Source: Marisediminitalea oceani (GTDB taxonomy: Bacteria; Pseudomonadota; Gammaproteobacteria; Enterobacterales; Alteromonadaceae). Taken from it: DNA of 64,000 bases. This document shows positions 45,885 to 56,635 of this stretch, one piece after another (the stretch's first letter is position 1; each line of letters opens with the position of its first letter). Both the position numbers and the translations under genes were made by a program. Under the pieces are notes generated by a model. That model was not told the origin of the DNA and did not search any database. It saw nothing but the letters and a program-made list of their open reading frames with translations. The stretch is taken from the NCBI RefSeq assembly GCF_003731635.1, contig NZ_RCUA01000033.1, positions 1 to 64,000 of the forward strand, read 5' to 3'.

Positions 45885-46718
45885 TTATTCTAGGGCCAAA
45901 CCAGCCTGATACAAAGCGTTTTTCTTTAGCTGATAATGATCTGCGACAATGGCAGCTGCTTTTTTCAGTGGTAAGTCCTGCTTCAGGCGTTTAAGCAGAG
46001 CGATGGCTTCGCTGGGCAGTTCGTCACTGGCAGGCGGCGCGCCGGCCACCATCAGCACAAATTCACCTTTTTGATGCACAGCATCTGCTTCCAGCCAGGC
46101 GATGACACCGTCCGGCGTATCACTGACGTAGGTCTCAAACGTTTTGGTCAGCTCTTTGGCCAGTACCAGATGCCGATCTGGCCCCAGAGCGGTTTTGATA
46201 TCGTTAACGGTATCCAGGATACGCCTCGGCGCCTCGTAAAATACACTGGTACAGGTGCGGTCCAGGAGCGTTGCCAGTACGTTCATACGGGCCTGATTTT
46301 TAACCGGTAAAAACCCTTCAAATATAAACCGATCGGTAGCCAGTCCGGAGGCGCTCAACGCCGTTATCGCCGCACAAGGGCCAGGCAGGGCGACCACATT
46401 AATGCCGGCTGCCCGGCATGCACGCACCAGTACAAAACCCGGATCGCTGATCAATGGTGTTCCGGCATCACTAATTAACGCAACGGCTTCACCGCCGAGC
46501 AATTTATTGCACAGCATCTGAGTTCGCTTTTCTTCGTTATGATCATGCAGCGACAGGGTTTTCGCCTGGATAGAAAAATGTTGTAAAAGCTTCTGGCTAT
46601 GGCGGGTGTCCTCCGCGGCAATCCAGTCTACCGCACCTAACACGTCGATAGCCCGCTGGGTGATATCCTGCAGGTTGCCAATGGGCGTAGGCACAATATA
46701 AAGGGTAGCGGCGGTCAT
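45885..46718 (-). CDS. rsmI: 16S rRNA C1402 2'-O-methyltransferase
   Basis: Tetrapyrrole-methylase-fold enzyme, 277 residues, methylating the ribose of C1402 in 16S rRNA. LYIVPTPIGNLQDIT, AAEDTRHSQKLL, LISDAGTPLISDPG and ALPGPCAAITALSASG are the SAM-binding motifs; FYEAPRRI and a C-terminal helical domain (LKRLKQDLPLKKAAAIVAD) complete it. It faces lpoA, the conserved arrangement. Confidence 0.97.
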   Translation of the reverse strand: MTAATLYIVPTPIGNLQDITQRAIDVLGAVDWIAAEDTRHSQKLLQHFSIQAKTLSLHDHNEEKRTQMLCNKLLGGEAVALISDAGTPLISDPGFVLVRACRAAGINVVALPGPCAAITALSASGLATDRFIFEGFLPVKNQARMNVLATLLDRTCTSVFYEAPRRILDTVNDIKTALGPDRHLVLAKELTKTFETYVSDTPDGVIAWLEADAVHQKGEFVLMVAGAPPASDELPSEAIALLKRLKQDLPLKKAAAIVADHYQLKKNALYQAGLALE

Positions 46719-46895
46719 AGGGTAAAATCCGGCAAAGCTGAAAGGCTGCCAATATACCTGTTTGTCACAATGGCGGAAACCTTTGTGTGGTATTCACTGG
46801 CCATTAAGCCAGAATTTAGATTAATCCGTAGATTTTAGTTATCAGTCAGTTAAACTGGCGGTTCAGGAATAATTGTATGGAATCGCGGAACGTTT

Positions 46896-48806
46896 ATGCG
46901 TCGATGTTACCCATGGTTACTGTTTGGTTTAAGTGTGACTTTGCTATTGAGTGGTTGTGGCTCAACTGCCCCCACCACCCGCGCCCCGGTGAAAACCTCA
47001 GTGCCCCAGGTGCAAACCGAAGATAACACCGAGACTACGCTGACGCCGGCGATGATGGTCGCCCGGGCGCAGGATGTCTGGCAGACAACCGGCGATATAA
47101 ATTTACGTAATGGCTACCTGCTGGATGCGGCACAAGCCTTTCTGGCTGACGGTGCGCCGGCTAAAGCCAGTCAGATTGGTTACTTGCTGCGCGATCAAAT
47201 CCGCTTACCGGAACAACAAAACCGCTATCAGTTACTGCTGGTTGAACTGTACGGCAACGATCCCAGGGTAGGCAGTGCACAACGGCTCGAACTGCTGCAA
47301 TCCATAACCGCTTCGGACCCTGCTACCAAGGCACAAAAGTTTGCTTTGATGGCAACCGATTATGCCCGCCTTGGTGAATGGTTGGCGGCTGCTAACGCGC
47401 TACTCAATAGTGATGATGCCAATCCTGAACATGTAGCGCAGGCCTGGCAATGGGTTAATCAGGCCTCGGCGCAGCAATTACAGGACAGTGCCCGCTTTAA
47501 CAAACTTCCCGCCTACGTTTCTCTGCGTCAGCTTATTCTTGAGCATGGTTTTGAGCCTGACGTACTCAGGCAGCAACTGGCTCAGTATCAACGCGTATTT
47601 CGTAATCACCCGCTGGTAACTCATTGGCCGGACAACCTGAGCAACCTCGACCAGCTAGCCCAGACTAATCGCGAAAATATCGCCGTGATGTTACCACTCA
47701 GTGGTCGTTTACAGGTCACCGGTATGGCGATTAAAGAAGGGATCCTCGCCGCTTACTTTAACGATGCCAGTGCCATGAATGCGACCCGGATCCCCCAGTT
47801 GCAATTTATCGACACCAATGGCGCAACCGCCGATGAGTTAATTGCAGCCGCTGCCGACGCAGACTGGATCATCGGCCCCCTGCTGAAAGAAAATGTCGAT
47901 GCGCTGTTGCCGAAACTCAGCCCGCAACACCGTATTTTGACCCTGAACCGCCCTGAAGCTTCACTTCCGGCGCTGGGCGATGGCGAACAACAAGAGCTGC
48001 TGCCAGCCAGCTTCAGCTCACAGGTTTACTACGCACTAGCCCCAGAAGATGAAGCCAGTCAGCTGGCCGAGCGGGTATTTACCCAGGGCCGACGTTCACC
48101 GGTGCTGGTCGCCTCAGAGAATACGCTTCATCAGCGTATGCAGGACGCCTTTTTAACCCGCTGGCAACAACTCACCAGTGGCCTGGCAGCCAGTCAACAC
48201 AGCGCCCCGACACTGGTAACTTATTCCGACAACAATACGTTGCGCGAAGGCATTCTGGATGCTCTGGATGTTGCTCAGAGTAAAGAGCGCATTAAAGAAA
48301 TACAGAGCTTCGCCGACGGTGAGCTGTATAACATGGCGCGTAACCGACGGGATATTGATGCGGTAGTGGTTTTCACCTCACCGGAACAAACCGAACTGGT
48401 TAACCCGGTGATTGAAGCGAGCATCAGCCCCTTTGATGGCGTTACCGTGCCGGTGTTTGCAACCTCCCGCTCCATCGATTATGCCCAGTCGCGCAACCAG
48501 TGGCGAGATTTGGAGAACCTGCATTTCCTCGACATGCCGTGGGTACTGCCCGACAATCCGGCGCCCGAACTGGCCGCCCAAACCGATGCGCTATGGCCGC
48601 AGCGCCCTACTCCACTGCAACGCCTGTTTGCTTTTGGCGTGGATGCCTACAACCTGCTACCGCGGATTAACAGTATGGCGTGGTTACCACAGTTACAGTA
48701 CGAGGGCCTGACTGGCGCGCTAAGTGTTAATCAGAACAATGAGATAGTACGCAGTTTACCGGAAGCAGTGGTAACCCAGGAGCGCGTACAGGTATTGGCA
48801 GAATAA
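46896..48806 (+). CDS. lpoA: Penicillin-binding protein activator LpoA
   Basis: Outer-membrane lipoprotein stimulating the transpeptidase PBP1A. Signal peptide ends LLLSGC (Cys21). The N-terminal half is TPR-like (about 45-255); the C-terminal half is a periplasmic-binding fold starting at NIAVMLPLSGRLQVTGMAIKEG. 636 residues, full length. It leads lpoA-yraN-diaA-dolP. Confidence 0.95.
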   Translation: MRRCYPWLLFGLSVTLLLSGCGSTAPTTRAPVKTSVPQVQTEDNTETTLTPAMMVARAQDVWQTTGDINLRNGYLLDAAQAFLADGAPAKASQIGYLLRDQIRLPEQQNRYQLLLVELYGNDPRVGSAQRLELLQSITASDPATKAQKFALMATDYARLGEWLAAANALLNSDDANPEHVAQAWQWVNQASAQQLQDSARFNKLPAYVSLRQLILEHGFEPDVLRQQLAQYQRVFRNHPLVTHWPDNLSNLDQLAQTNRENIAVMLPLSGRLQVTGMAIKEGILAAYFNDASAMNATRIPQLQFIDTNGATADELIAAAADADWIIGPLLKENVDALLPKLSPQHRILTLNRPEASLPALGDGEQQELLPASFSSQVYYALAPEDEASQLAERVFTQGRRSPVLVASENTLHQRMQDAFLTRWQQLTSGLAASQHSAPTLVTYSDNNTLREGILDALDVAQSKERIKEIQSFADGELYNMARNRRDIDAVVVFTSPEQTELVNPVIEASISPFDGVTVPVFATSRSIDYAQSRNQWRDLENLHFLDMPWVLPDNPAPELAAQTDALWPQRPTPLQRLFAFGVDAYNLLPRINSMAWLPQLQYEGLTGALSVNQNNEIVRSLPEAVVTQERVQVLAE

Positions 48807-48810
48807 TGGT

Positions 48811-49155
48811 ATGGCACGTTGGATTGGTCACAACCAGGAAAAACGTGCCCAACAATACCTGCAACGGGCCGGCCTCACTCTGGTGGCCAAAAATGTGACC
48901 TATCGGGGCAGCGAAATCGACCTGATAATGAAAGAACAGCAAACCTGGGTATGCGTGGAAGTAAAATATCGCCAGCAAGATAGCCATGGTCATGCTGCCG
49001 AAACGATCAGCCCGGCAAAAATTCACCGAATGGGTACTGCGTTTCAACGTTATTTAAGTGATAATGGTATTAATTCCAATATGGTTCCCATGCGGCTTGA
49101 CGCAGTAGTCATTGACGGTGACACCATCAACTGGCTGAAGAACATCGCTCAGTAG
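48811..49155 (+). CDS. yraN: YraN family protein (UPF0102, nuclease-like)
   Basis: 114 residues. The restriction-endonuclease-like core GSEIDLIMKEQQTWVCVEVKYR contains the D-(E/Q)xK active-site pattern; the N-terminal EKRAQQYLQRAGLTLVAKN is typical. Starts 4 bp after the lpoA stop, with no ribosome site of its own, so it is probably translationally coupled. Confidence 0.95.
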   Translation: MARWIGHNQEKRAQQYLQRAGLTLVAKNVTYRGSEIDLIMKEQQTWVCVEVKYRQQDSHGHAAETISPAKIHRMGTAFQRYLSDNGINSNMVPMRLDAVVIDGDTINWLKNIAQ

Positions 49156-49178
49156 GGTCATGGGGCCTGTGCAGTTAA

Positions 49179-50379
<1,201 letters not shown>

Positions 50380-50493
50380 CAGGGCGAAGACTTTCAGCAG
50401 CAAGTAACGCAGGCTTTTCCCTGATAGACAAAAATGCATAGTGCAATTATGCTAAAGGGAATTACTCTGAGAATGTTGATTGGAAAATCGTGG

Positions 50494-53466
50494 ATGTCCA
50501 GGTACGTCAGTCTTCAGACTGTTAAGCAACTCGCCTTTCGTATAGTCCTTTGCACCCTGACTGTTTTTTTCAGTTCCACAGGCTATGCCGCGCCATCACA
50601 ACTCAGCGATTACTTTAAAGAAGTCTGGACCACCCGCAACGGACTCCCGCACAACACCATCAATGCCATTTCACAAAGTGAAGACGGCTACCTGTGGGTG
50701 GGCACCTGGGAAGGTGCAGCCCGATTCAACGGCCGTTCGTTTACCGTGTTTGGCCGCGGCGAACCCAGCGGTATGCCGGATGTCGGTATCCGCACCATCT
50801 ATAAGAATCGTCAGCAAAATTTGATCTTTGCCGGCGCCCGCGGCGGATTAAGTGAGCGTCGCCCTGATGACTGGCAAAGCTGGCAGCCTTACCGGGTATT
50901 AATTAACGGTGTGGCCGACGATAAACAGGGCAATCTGTGGCTGGCAACTGAAGGACAAGGGGTCTACCGTCAGGCAGCCCGTGGCGAACGAACCCAACTA
51001 ACTATTCAACAAGGCTTACCGAGTAACGTAATCTCCAGCGTACTGAGCACAGATGATGGCAGTATCTGGCTGGGAACCGGGCGCGGACTGGTGCGCCTTA
51101 ACAGCGAAGATGAAAGTTTTGCGCTGGAACAGATCGCCGGGCTGCCTGAAGTCCCGGTGCTGGCATTAACTGCCTATAACGATGGCTTGTTAATTGGCAC
51201 CGAGCGAGGTCTTTATCAGTATCAGTCCGGTGAGGTCAGCATTTTCTCTCCGCAATTAATGGATCTGCCAGTATCAGTGTTATTGGCTTTCGATAACCAA
51301 ATCTGGGTAGGCACCACCGACCGCGGTCTTCTGCGCTATAGTGACGCAGGCCTGGAGAGTCTCAATATGGCTGCCGGGTTGCCAAACAATCGGATCCTTT
51401 CATTGTTCCGCGACCGGGAAAACAGCATCTGGGTAGGCACCAATGGCGGCTTATTCAGGCTCCGTGACGCGCCATTTGTCACGCTAACCACCGAGCAGGG
51501 GTTAGCCGGTGATTATATTCGCTCAGTATTGTCACACAGTGACGGCAGTATATGGGTAGGTAGCAGCCAGGGCGTTAGCCGCATCACTAAGCAAGGTATA
51601 GAAGCTGTAGACTTTTCTAGTTACAGCGACGGCCAGTCGGTGCTGAGTATGGTTGAAGGGCCTGATGGCTCAGTCTGGATAGGCACCTATTCTGATGGTG
51701 TCCTGCAGTGGCAGGACGATGCCATTGTACAGCAGTACAACCGGCGCACGGGTTTACTGGCTAACGAAGTCCGCGCCATCGCCGTTACCCCACAGGGCGG
51801 TTTATGGGTAGGCACAGGTCACGGCCTGAACTATGTCGACGACAACGGCGTGCGCAGTTTTACTACAGAAGATGGCCTGCCCACACCATTTGTAATGGGG
51901 CTGTATTTACACGATGACGGTCGCCTGTTTATTGGCACCGGTGGCGGTGTAGTTATCCGTAGTCCGAACGGCGACATTACCCCGGTAGATATCAGTAACC
52001 TCGATGATGCAGAATATGCTTTTGGGTTTGCGCCGGATCCGGCTGCAGACCTGCTATGGATGAGTACCGATCGCGGCCTGGTTGCCTATGATCTGACCAC
52101 AGGCCGTTTAACCATGCTTGGTCGCGACGCGGGATTACCTTTCGATAAGGTCTTTCAGGCGGTCATCGACAAGAACAGGCATCTGTGGTTAAGCAGTAAC
52201 CGCGGTATATTGCGCTTCAGACGCGAACAAATTGAGGAGTACCTTGCCGGAAAGCGCGAGCAGGTTGATTACGAACTCTTTGGCGAGAGTGACGGGATGC
52301 AAAGTGCACAGGCCAACGGCGGCTCCATGCAGGCTGCTACTCTGGCTCAGGACGGCACGGTATGGTTTGCAACATCCAAAGGCGCCAGCCGGGTGAACCC
52401 GGCCGAACTGAAGCGCTTTTCGGCCAATACCCCGCCGGTGGTAATCGAAGGCTTTAAGGTCAATGGTTCAGCACTGCCTTTACATACTGAAAAAGACATA
52501 GCTCCCGGCGCAGACCGAATTGAGATCCAGTTTGCCGGACTGGGCTTTGTGATGCCCGAGCGAATTCAATACCGCACCCGCTTACAGGGATTCGATAACA
52601 GCTGGGTCGACCGGGGCTCCAATACTATTGCGGAATACACTAACCTGCCACCGGGCGATTATCAGTTTATGGTAAGCGCTTCCTATCCGGGAGGCGCCTG
52701 GGGCGAACAAAATGCCAGCTTCCGCTTTACCATTGCTCCTTATTTCTGGCAACAAACCGGCTTCTGGATAGTGGTATTACTAACGGTTATCGCCATGGTC
52801 ATTGTGGCTCACCGCTGGCGTATGAAAAGTCTGCGTCAACGCGCCGAGGAACTTAGCACCCAGGTGGCAGAGCAAACATATACGCTTAAACAACAGGCCA
52901 ACAACCTGCGTAAAGTCGATGAAGAGCGCTCGGCATTATTACTGGAAATCAAACGCCAGGCTGCTGAGTTTGAGCAGCAAGCCCGCTCAGATAAACTAAC
53001 CGGACTTGCCAACCGCCGGGCATTCGATGAGTCACTGCACCGCGAATGTGCCCGTTCTAAAAGACGCAACCTACCGCTTTGCCTGGCGCTGTTGGATATT
53101 GATCACTTCAAGCAAATTAACGATACATTTAACCACAGCATAGGCGACAAAGTGCTTAAGCTGGTGGCCGATGCTATTAGTCAGCATTGCAGGGAAGAAG
53201 ACCTGGTCGCACGCTGGGGCGGTGAAGAGTTTGCCATACTGTTGCCCAACTGCGATAACCAGGCGGCACAGGATATTTGCGAGCGCATTCGCCAGGCGGT
53301 TAGCGAGACCGACTGTTCTGCCATCGCGCCGGACATTTCCCTGACTATCAGTATTGGGGTCACGGCTTATCATAGCGACGATACTTTTGATAAGTTGATT
53401 TCGCGGGCGGACAAAGCGTTATATGCCGCTAAAGAAGCAGGCCGCAATCGTCTCACCCAGATTTAA
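50494..53466 (+). CDS. Membrane diguanylate cyclase with two-component-regulator propeller and Y_Y_Y domains
   Basis: About 990 residues. Signal peptide (QLAFRIVLCTLTVFFSSTGYA), then a large periplasmic double propeller of repeats with the pattern DGSIWVGT(S)GL(V/F)R; Y_Y_Y domain (NSWVDRGSNTIAEYTNLPPG); a membrane helix (FWIVVLLTVIAMVIVAH); a coiled coil; and a C-terminal GGDEF domain with LTGLANRRAFD, active site GGEEF (909-913) and inhibitory I-site RxxD (REED, 900-903). It should make c-di-GMP in response to a periplasmic signal with product inhibition. Start uncertain (ATGs at 50434, 50449, 50473, 50494). Confidence 0.92.
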   Translation: MSRYVSLQTVKQLAFRIVLCTLTVFFSSTGYAAPSQLSDYFKEVWTTRNGLPHNTINAISQSEDGYLWVGTWEGAARFNGRSFTVFGRGEPSGMPDVGIRTIYKNRQQNLIFAGARGGLSERRPDDWQSWQPYRVLINGVADDKQGNLWLATEGQGVYRQAARGERTQLTIQQGLPSNVISSVLSTDDGSIWLGTGRGLVRLNSEDESFALEQIAGLPEVPVLALTAYNDGLLIGTERGLYQYQSGEVSIFSPQLMDLPVSVLLAFDNQIWVGTTDRGLLRYSDAGLESLNMAAGLPNNRILSLFRDRENSIWVGTNGGLFRLRDAPFVTLTTEQGLAGDYIRSVLSHSDGSIWVGSSQGVSRITKQGIEAVDFSSYSDGQSVLSMVEGPDGSVWIGTYSDGVLQWQDDAIVQQYNRRTGLLANEVRAIAVTPQGGLWVGTGHGLNYVDDNGVRSFTTEDGLPTPFVMGLYLHDDGRLFIGTGGGVVIRSPNGDITPVDISNLDDAEYAFGFAPDPAADLLWMSTDRGLVAYDLTTGRLTMLGRDAGLPFDKVFQAVIDKNRHLWLSSNRGILRFRREQIEEYLAGKREQVDYELFGESDGMQSAQANGGSMQAATLAQDGTVWFATSKGASRVNPAELKRFSANTPPVVIEGFKVNGSALPLHTEKDIAPGADRIEIQFAGLGFVMPERIQYRTRLQGFDNSWVDRGSNTIAEYTNLPPGDYQFMVSASYPGGAWGEQNASFRFTIAPYFWQQTGFWIVVLLTVIAMVIVAHRWRMKSLRQRAEELSTQVAEQTYTLKQQANNLRKVDEERSALLLEIKRQAAEFEQQARSDKLTGLANRRAFDESLHRECARSKRRNLPLCLALLDIDHFKQINDTFNHSIGDKVLKLVADAISQHCREEDLVARWGGEEFAILLPNCDNQAAQDICERIRQAVSETDCSAIAPDISLTISIGVTAYHSDDTFDKLISRADKALYAAKEAGRNRLTQI

Positions 53467-53470
53467 ACGG

Positions 53471-53493
53471 CCCGGCTTTACTCTTTTGCCGGG
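53471..53493 (+). terminator. Hairpin after the diguanylate cyclase gene
   Basis: CCCGGC/GCCGGG with an 11-base T-rich loop, 5 bp after the stop. No T-run follows the stem. Confidence 0.45.
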
Positions 53494-53663
53494 TAACACC
53501 GACTGTTAAACGAGGGAAGACAGACCTGCTTCGCCACTTTATCGTCGACATAATACTTTGGTGGTACGGTACCGCTGCTCAAATAATCATCAGCTATACT
53601 ACCCCTGCTACAGAGCGCAGAACTGGCAGGGGCTGGCGACTGGTCAGCCGTATTTAGTACCAT
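53478..53663 (-). CDS. Possible small protein, 61 residues
   Basis: Frame with ATG at 53663 and AGGGA 6 bases upstream, located in the 310-bp gap before the GntR gene and divergent from it. The product is polar with two Cys near the C-terminus (CLPSFNSRCYPAKE). No family recognised. One TGTCGACA-like site lies inside it, so part of this stretch may simply be regulatory DNA. Confidence 0.3.
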   Translation of the reverse strand: MVLNTADQSPAPASSALCSRGSIADDYLSSGTVPPKYYVDDKVAKQVCLPSFNSRCYPAKE

Positions 53664-53688
53664 TTTATTCCCTATCCGCTGACCAGCT

Positions 53689-53751
53689 TTGTCGACAATA
53701 AACCCTATTCCATATTGACTGACTCGGTCAAAACGCCTATATTGTCGACAT
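53689..53751 (+). promoter_or_regulatory. GntR gene promoter with two TTGTCGACAA-type operators
   Basis: A -35 TTGACT (53715-53720) and -10 TATATT (53738-53743) are separated by exactly 17 bp. Palindromes TTGTCGACAA (53689-53698) and TTGTCGACAT (53742-53751) flank it, centred 53 bp apart, five helical turns; the second overlaps the -10. This fits autoregulation by a FadR/FCD-type GntR regulator, which typically binds short palindromes. Confidence 0.7.
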
Positions 53752-53776
53752 CATTTCCAACAGTGAGTCGTGAATT

Positions 53777-54445
53777 GTGAGTATCGCAGCCTTTGCTGAA
53801 CAAGCGGTTACCAGTGCTGATAAAACCTTTTTACAGCTTCGGGTAGATATTGTTGAAGGAGCCATTCCGGCAGGCAGTAAACTCAGTGAAACCGAACTGT
53901 CGACAAAGTATCAGGTCAGCCGCGCCGTTATCCGTGAAGCGATTAATCGCCTTGAATCCTGTCATCTGGTTGAGCGTAAAGCCAACGTCGGCGCGCGGAT
54001 TGTATCGCTAACGCCTGAAGGTTTAATTCAGCTGTACCAGGTTCGCGAAGCGCTAGAAGGCATGGCCGCTCGTTTGGCAGCAAAAAATATGTCGGACGAA
54101 GAAATTGCCGATCTCACTGCCCTACTCGACAACCACTTTCAAACTGTCAAAGGCGGCGAGTCCTACTATCAGGAAGCCGGCGATCTGGATTTTCATTATC
54201 GGATTATTCTGGGCAGTAAAAATCAACACCTTATCGAAGTGCTGGTTAACGGCATCTACCATTTGATTCGCATGTACCGCGTGCAGCTCGGCATGGCCGG
54301 GCCGCGGGTAACTACCGCATTTGATGAACACAAACACGTGGTACAGGCGATTGCAAACCGTGACGAAGAGCTGGCCGAAATGCTCATGCGTCGTCACATT
54401 TTGTATTCAAAAAACAACATTGAACGCAAGTTGCTTCAATCCTAA
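53777..54445 (+). CDS. GntR family (FCD) regulator of the propionate operon
   Basis: 222 residues. Winged helix-turn-helix at about 15-80 (KLSETELSTKYQVSRAVIRE, then INRLESCHLVERK) and an all-helical FCD ligand domain with metal-binding-type Asp/His residues (DLDFHYRIILGS; AFDEHKHVVQAI). GTG start. It is the first gene of the prp operon, 24 bp before prpB, so it most likely responds to a methylcitrate-cycle intermediate. A further TGTCGACA-type site (53897-53906) lies within its coding region. Confidence 0.9.
   Translation: MSIAAFAEQAVTSADKTFLQLRVDIVEGAIPAGSKLSETELSTKYQVSRAVIREAINRLESCHLVERKANVGARIVSLTPEGLIQLYQVREALEGMAARLAAKNMSDEEIADLTALLDNHFQTVKGGESYYQEAGDLDFHYRIILGSKNQHLIEVLVNGIYHLIRMYRVQLGMAGPRVTTAFDEHKHVVQAIANRDEELAEMLMRRHILYSKNNIERKLLQS
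53897..53906. promoter_or_regulatory. Intragenic GntR operator-like site
   Basis: CTGTCGACAA matches TTGTCGACAA in 9 of 10 positions, inside the GntR coding region about 150 bp downstream of the -10 operator. It could be an auxiliary looping site. Confidence 0.4.
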
Positions 54446-54469
54446 TCAACCTAAACCAAGAGAATGATT

Positions 54470-55348
54470 ATGAGCGCAGGTAAAAAATTTCGTCAGGCAC
54501 TGGCCGACAATAAACCTCTTCAAATCGTAGGCACCATTAACGCCTACAGTGCCATGATGGCAAAAGCCATTGGCCACAAGGCCATCTACCTCTCTGGTGG
54601 TGGTGTTGCTAATGCTTCTTACGGTCTGCCGGATCTGGGCATGACCTCATTAAATGACGTTATTGTTGACGTTCAGCGCATCACCTCTGCCTGCGACCTG
54701 CCATTGCTGGTAGATATCGATACCGGTTGGGGCGGCGCATTTAACATTGCCAAAACCATTAAAGACATGGAAAAAGCCGGCGCCGCAGCAGTGCACATGG
54801 AAGACCAGGTAGCGCAAAAACGTTGTGGTCATCGCCCTAATAAGGAAATTGTATCAACCGCCGAGATGGTTGACCGTATCAAAGCAGCCGTGGACGCCCG
54901 TACCGATCCGGACTTTTTCATCATGGCCCGCACCGATGCCTTTGCTCAGGAAGGCCTGGAAAAAGCCATTGAACGTGCCAAAGCCTACGTTGCAGCAGGT
55001 GCTGATGGTATCTTCGCAGAAGCGGTGAAAACCGAAGAACACTACCGCGCCTTCTCTGAAGCGCTGGATGTGCCAATTCTGGCCAATATCACAGAGTTCG
55101 GTCAAACCGAACTGTGGAACAAAGAAGAGTTGGGTGAATGGGGTGCCGCCATGGTGTTGTACCCGTTAAGTGCTTTCCGTGCCATGAATAAAGCCGCCGA
55201 AACCGTTTATACCGCCATCCTAAAAGACGGCGATCAAAAAGCCGTCACAGACATGATGCAAACTCGTATGGAACTCTATGATTATCTGGGTTACCACGAG
55301 TACGAGCAGAAGCTCGACGCGCTGTTCGCGGAAGGTAAAAACAAGTAA
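54470..55348 (+). CDS. prpB: 2-methylisocitrate lyase
   Basis: Splits 2-methylisocitrate into pyruvate and succinate, the last step of the methylcitrate cycle. 292 residues from ATG 54470 (AAGAGA 6 bases upstream; ATG 54464 is the alternative). PEP mutase/ICL fold with [18 protein letters not shown], metal-binding [11 protein letters not shown] and catalytic KRCGH (117-121, Cys119). Confidence 0.97.
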   Translation: MSAGKKFRQALADNKPLQIVGTINAYSAMMAKAIGHKAIYLSGGGVANASYGLPDLGMTSLNDVIVDVQRITSACDLPLLVDIDTGWGGAFNIAKTIKDMEKAGAAAVHMEDQVAQKRCGHRPNKEIVSTAEMVDRIKAAVDARTDPDFFIMARTDAFAQEGLEKAIERAKAYVAAGADGIFAEAVKTEEHYRAFSEALDVPILANITEFGQTELWNKEELGEWGAAMVLYPLSAFRAMNKAAETVYTAILKDGDQKAVTDMMQTRMELYDYLGYHEYEQKLDALFAEGKNK

Positions 55349-55360
55349 ACCATTAACCGG

Positions 55361-55402
55361 CCGACGCCGCCCAATCGGGTTTTGCCACCCGCACAGCGTC
55401 GG
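55361..55402 (+). repeat. Hairpin in prpB-prpC junction
   Basis: CCGACGC/GCGTCGG arms around a 28-base loop in the 102-bp gap, 40 bp before the prpC ribosome site. No T-run; possibly an mRNA processing or stability element. Confidence 0.45.
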
Positions 55403-55450
55403 TCCGAATAAATAAATGTACTCTACAAAAATTACATTAGGAGAAAAACG

Positions 55451-56575
55451 ATGGCTAAAGTACTCAGTGGTGCAGGCTTACGTGGTCAGGTAGCCGGTAA
55501 AACCGCATTATCAACCGTAGGCGTTTCAGGTTCCGGCCTGACCTATCGTGGTTACGATGTAAAGGACCTGGCCAATAACTGTCAGTTTGAAGAAGTTGCC
55601 TATCTTATCCTCAAGGGCAAGCTACCAAACCAGACCGAGCTGGATGAATACAAAGCAAAACTGAAAGGCATGCGCAGTCTGCCACAGGCCCTGCTGGATG
55701 TTCTGGAGCGTATTCCTGCTGATGCTCATCCAATGGATGTTATGCGAACCGGTTGTTCGATGCTGGGTAACCTGGAAATGGAAAAAGACTTCAGCGAACA
55801 GGGTGAAATCACTGACCGCATGCTGGCCTGCTTCCCAAGCATTATCTGTTACTGGTATCGTTTCTCTCATGATGGTGTGCGCATCGACGTTAATACCGAC
55901 GACGACTCTATTGGCGCACATTTCCTGCATATGCTGCATGGCAAAAAGCCTAACGATCTGCACGAGCAGGTCATGCACGTATCACTTATCCTGTACGCAG
56001 AGCACGAATTTAATGCTTCCACCTTTACCGCTCGCGTGTGTGCCTCAACTCTGTCTGACATGCACTCTTGTATTACCGGTGCGATTGGTTCACTGCGTGG
56101 CCCATTGCACGGCGGTGCCAACGAAGCAGCCATGGAACTGATTGAAAACTTTACCTCACCTGAACATGCCGAAGCCGAAATGATGGGTAAACTGGAGCGT
56201 AAAGAGAAGATCATGGGCTTCGGTCATGCGATTTACTCTGAGTCTGACCCTCGTAACGAAATCATCAAAGGCTGGTCTGAAAAACTGGCTGCCGATGTGG
56301 GCGATACCGTACTTTACCCGGTTTCTGTACGTTGTGAAGAAGTCATGTGGCGCGAGAAGAAACTGTTCTGTAACGCTGATTTTTTCCATGCCTCGGCTTA
56401 TCACTTTATGGGCATCCCCACTAAGCTGTTTACGCCTATCTTCGTGATGTCACGCTTAACAGGCTGGGCTGCTCACGTTATGGAGCAACGTGCTGATAAC
56501 CGCATTATCCGCCCATCTGCAGACTACACCGGCGAAGATCTGCGTCCGGTGCCTGCTATCGCAGATCGCGCTTAA
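55451..56575 (+). CDS. prpC: 2-methylcitrate synthase
   Basis: Condenses propionyl-CoA with oxaloacetate. 374 residues, short citrate-synthase type. GLRGQVAGKTALSTVGVSGSGLTYRGYD at the N-terminus is typical of PrpC; catalytic blocks include HADHELNAS-like AEHEFNASTF, GPLHGGANEAAM and GFGHAIYSESDPRN. AGGAG precedes the ATG. Confidence 0.96.
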   Translation: MAKVLSGAGLRGQVAGKTALSTVGVSGSGLTYRGYDVKDLANNCQFEEVAYLILKGKLPNQTELDEYKAKLKGMRSLPQALLDVLERIPADAHPMDVMRTGCSMLGNLEMEKDFSEQGEITDRMLACFPSIICYWYRFSHDGVRIDVNTDDDSIGAHFLHMLHGKKPNDLHEQVMHVSLILYAEHEFNASTFTARVCASTLSDMHSCITGAIGSLRGPLHGGANEAAMELIENFTSPEHAEAEMMGKLERKEKIMGFGHAIYSESDPRNEIIKGWSEKLAADVGDTVLYPVSVRCEEVMWREKKLFCNADFFHASAYHFMGIPTKLFTPIFVMSRLTGWAAHVMEQRADNRIIRPSADYTGEDLRPVPAIADRA

Positions 56576-56583
56576 ATCCTTAT

Positions 56584-56614
56584 TGCCGCTTCGTGACCGT
56601 CGAAGCGGCAGTTT
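56584..56614 (+). terminator. Intercistronic hairpin prpC-acnD
   Basis: TGCCGCTTC/GAAGCGGCA, a 9-bp perfect stem followed by GTTTT. It resembles a weak terminator placed 22 bp before the acnD start, so it may tune expression of the downstream genes. Confidence 0.55.
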
Positions 56615-56635
56615 TGCTACGCTTTAGGATACGTC

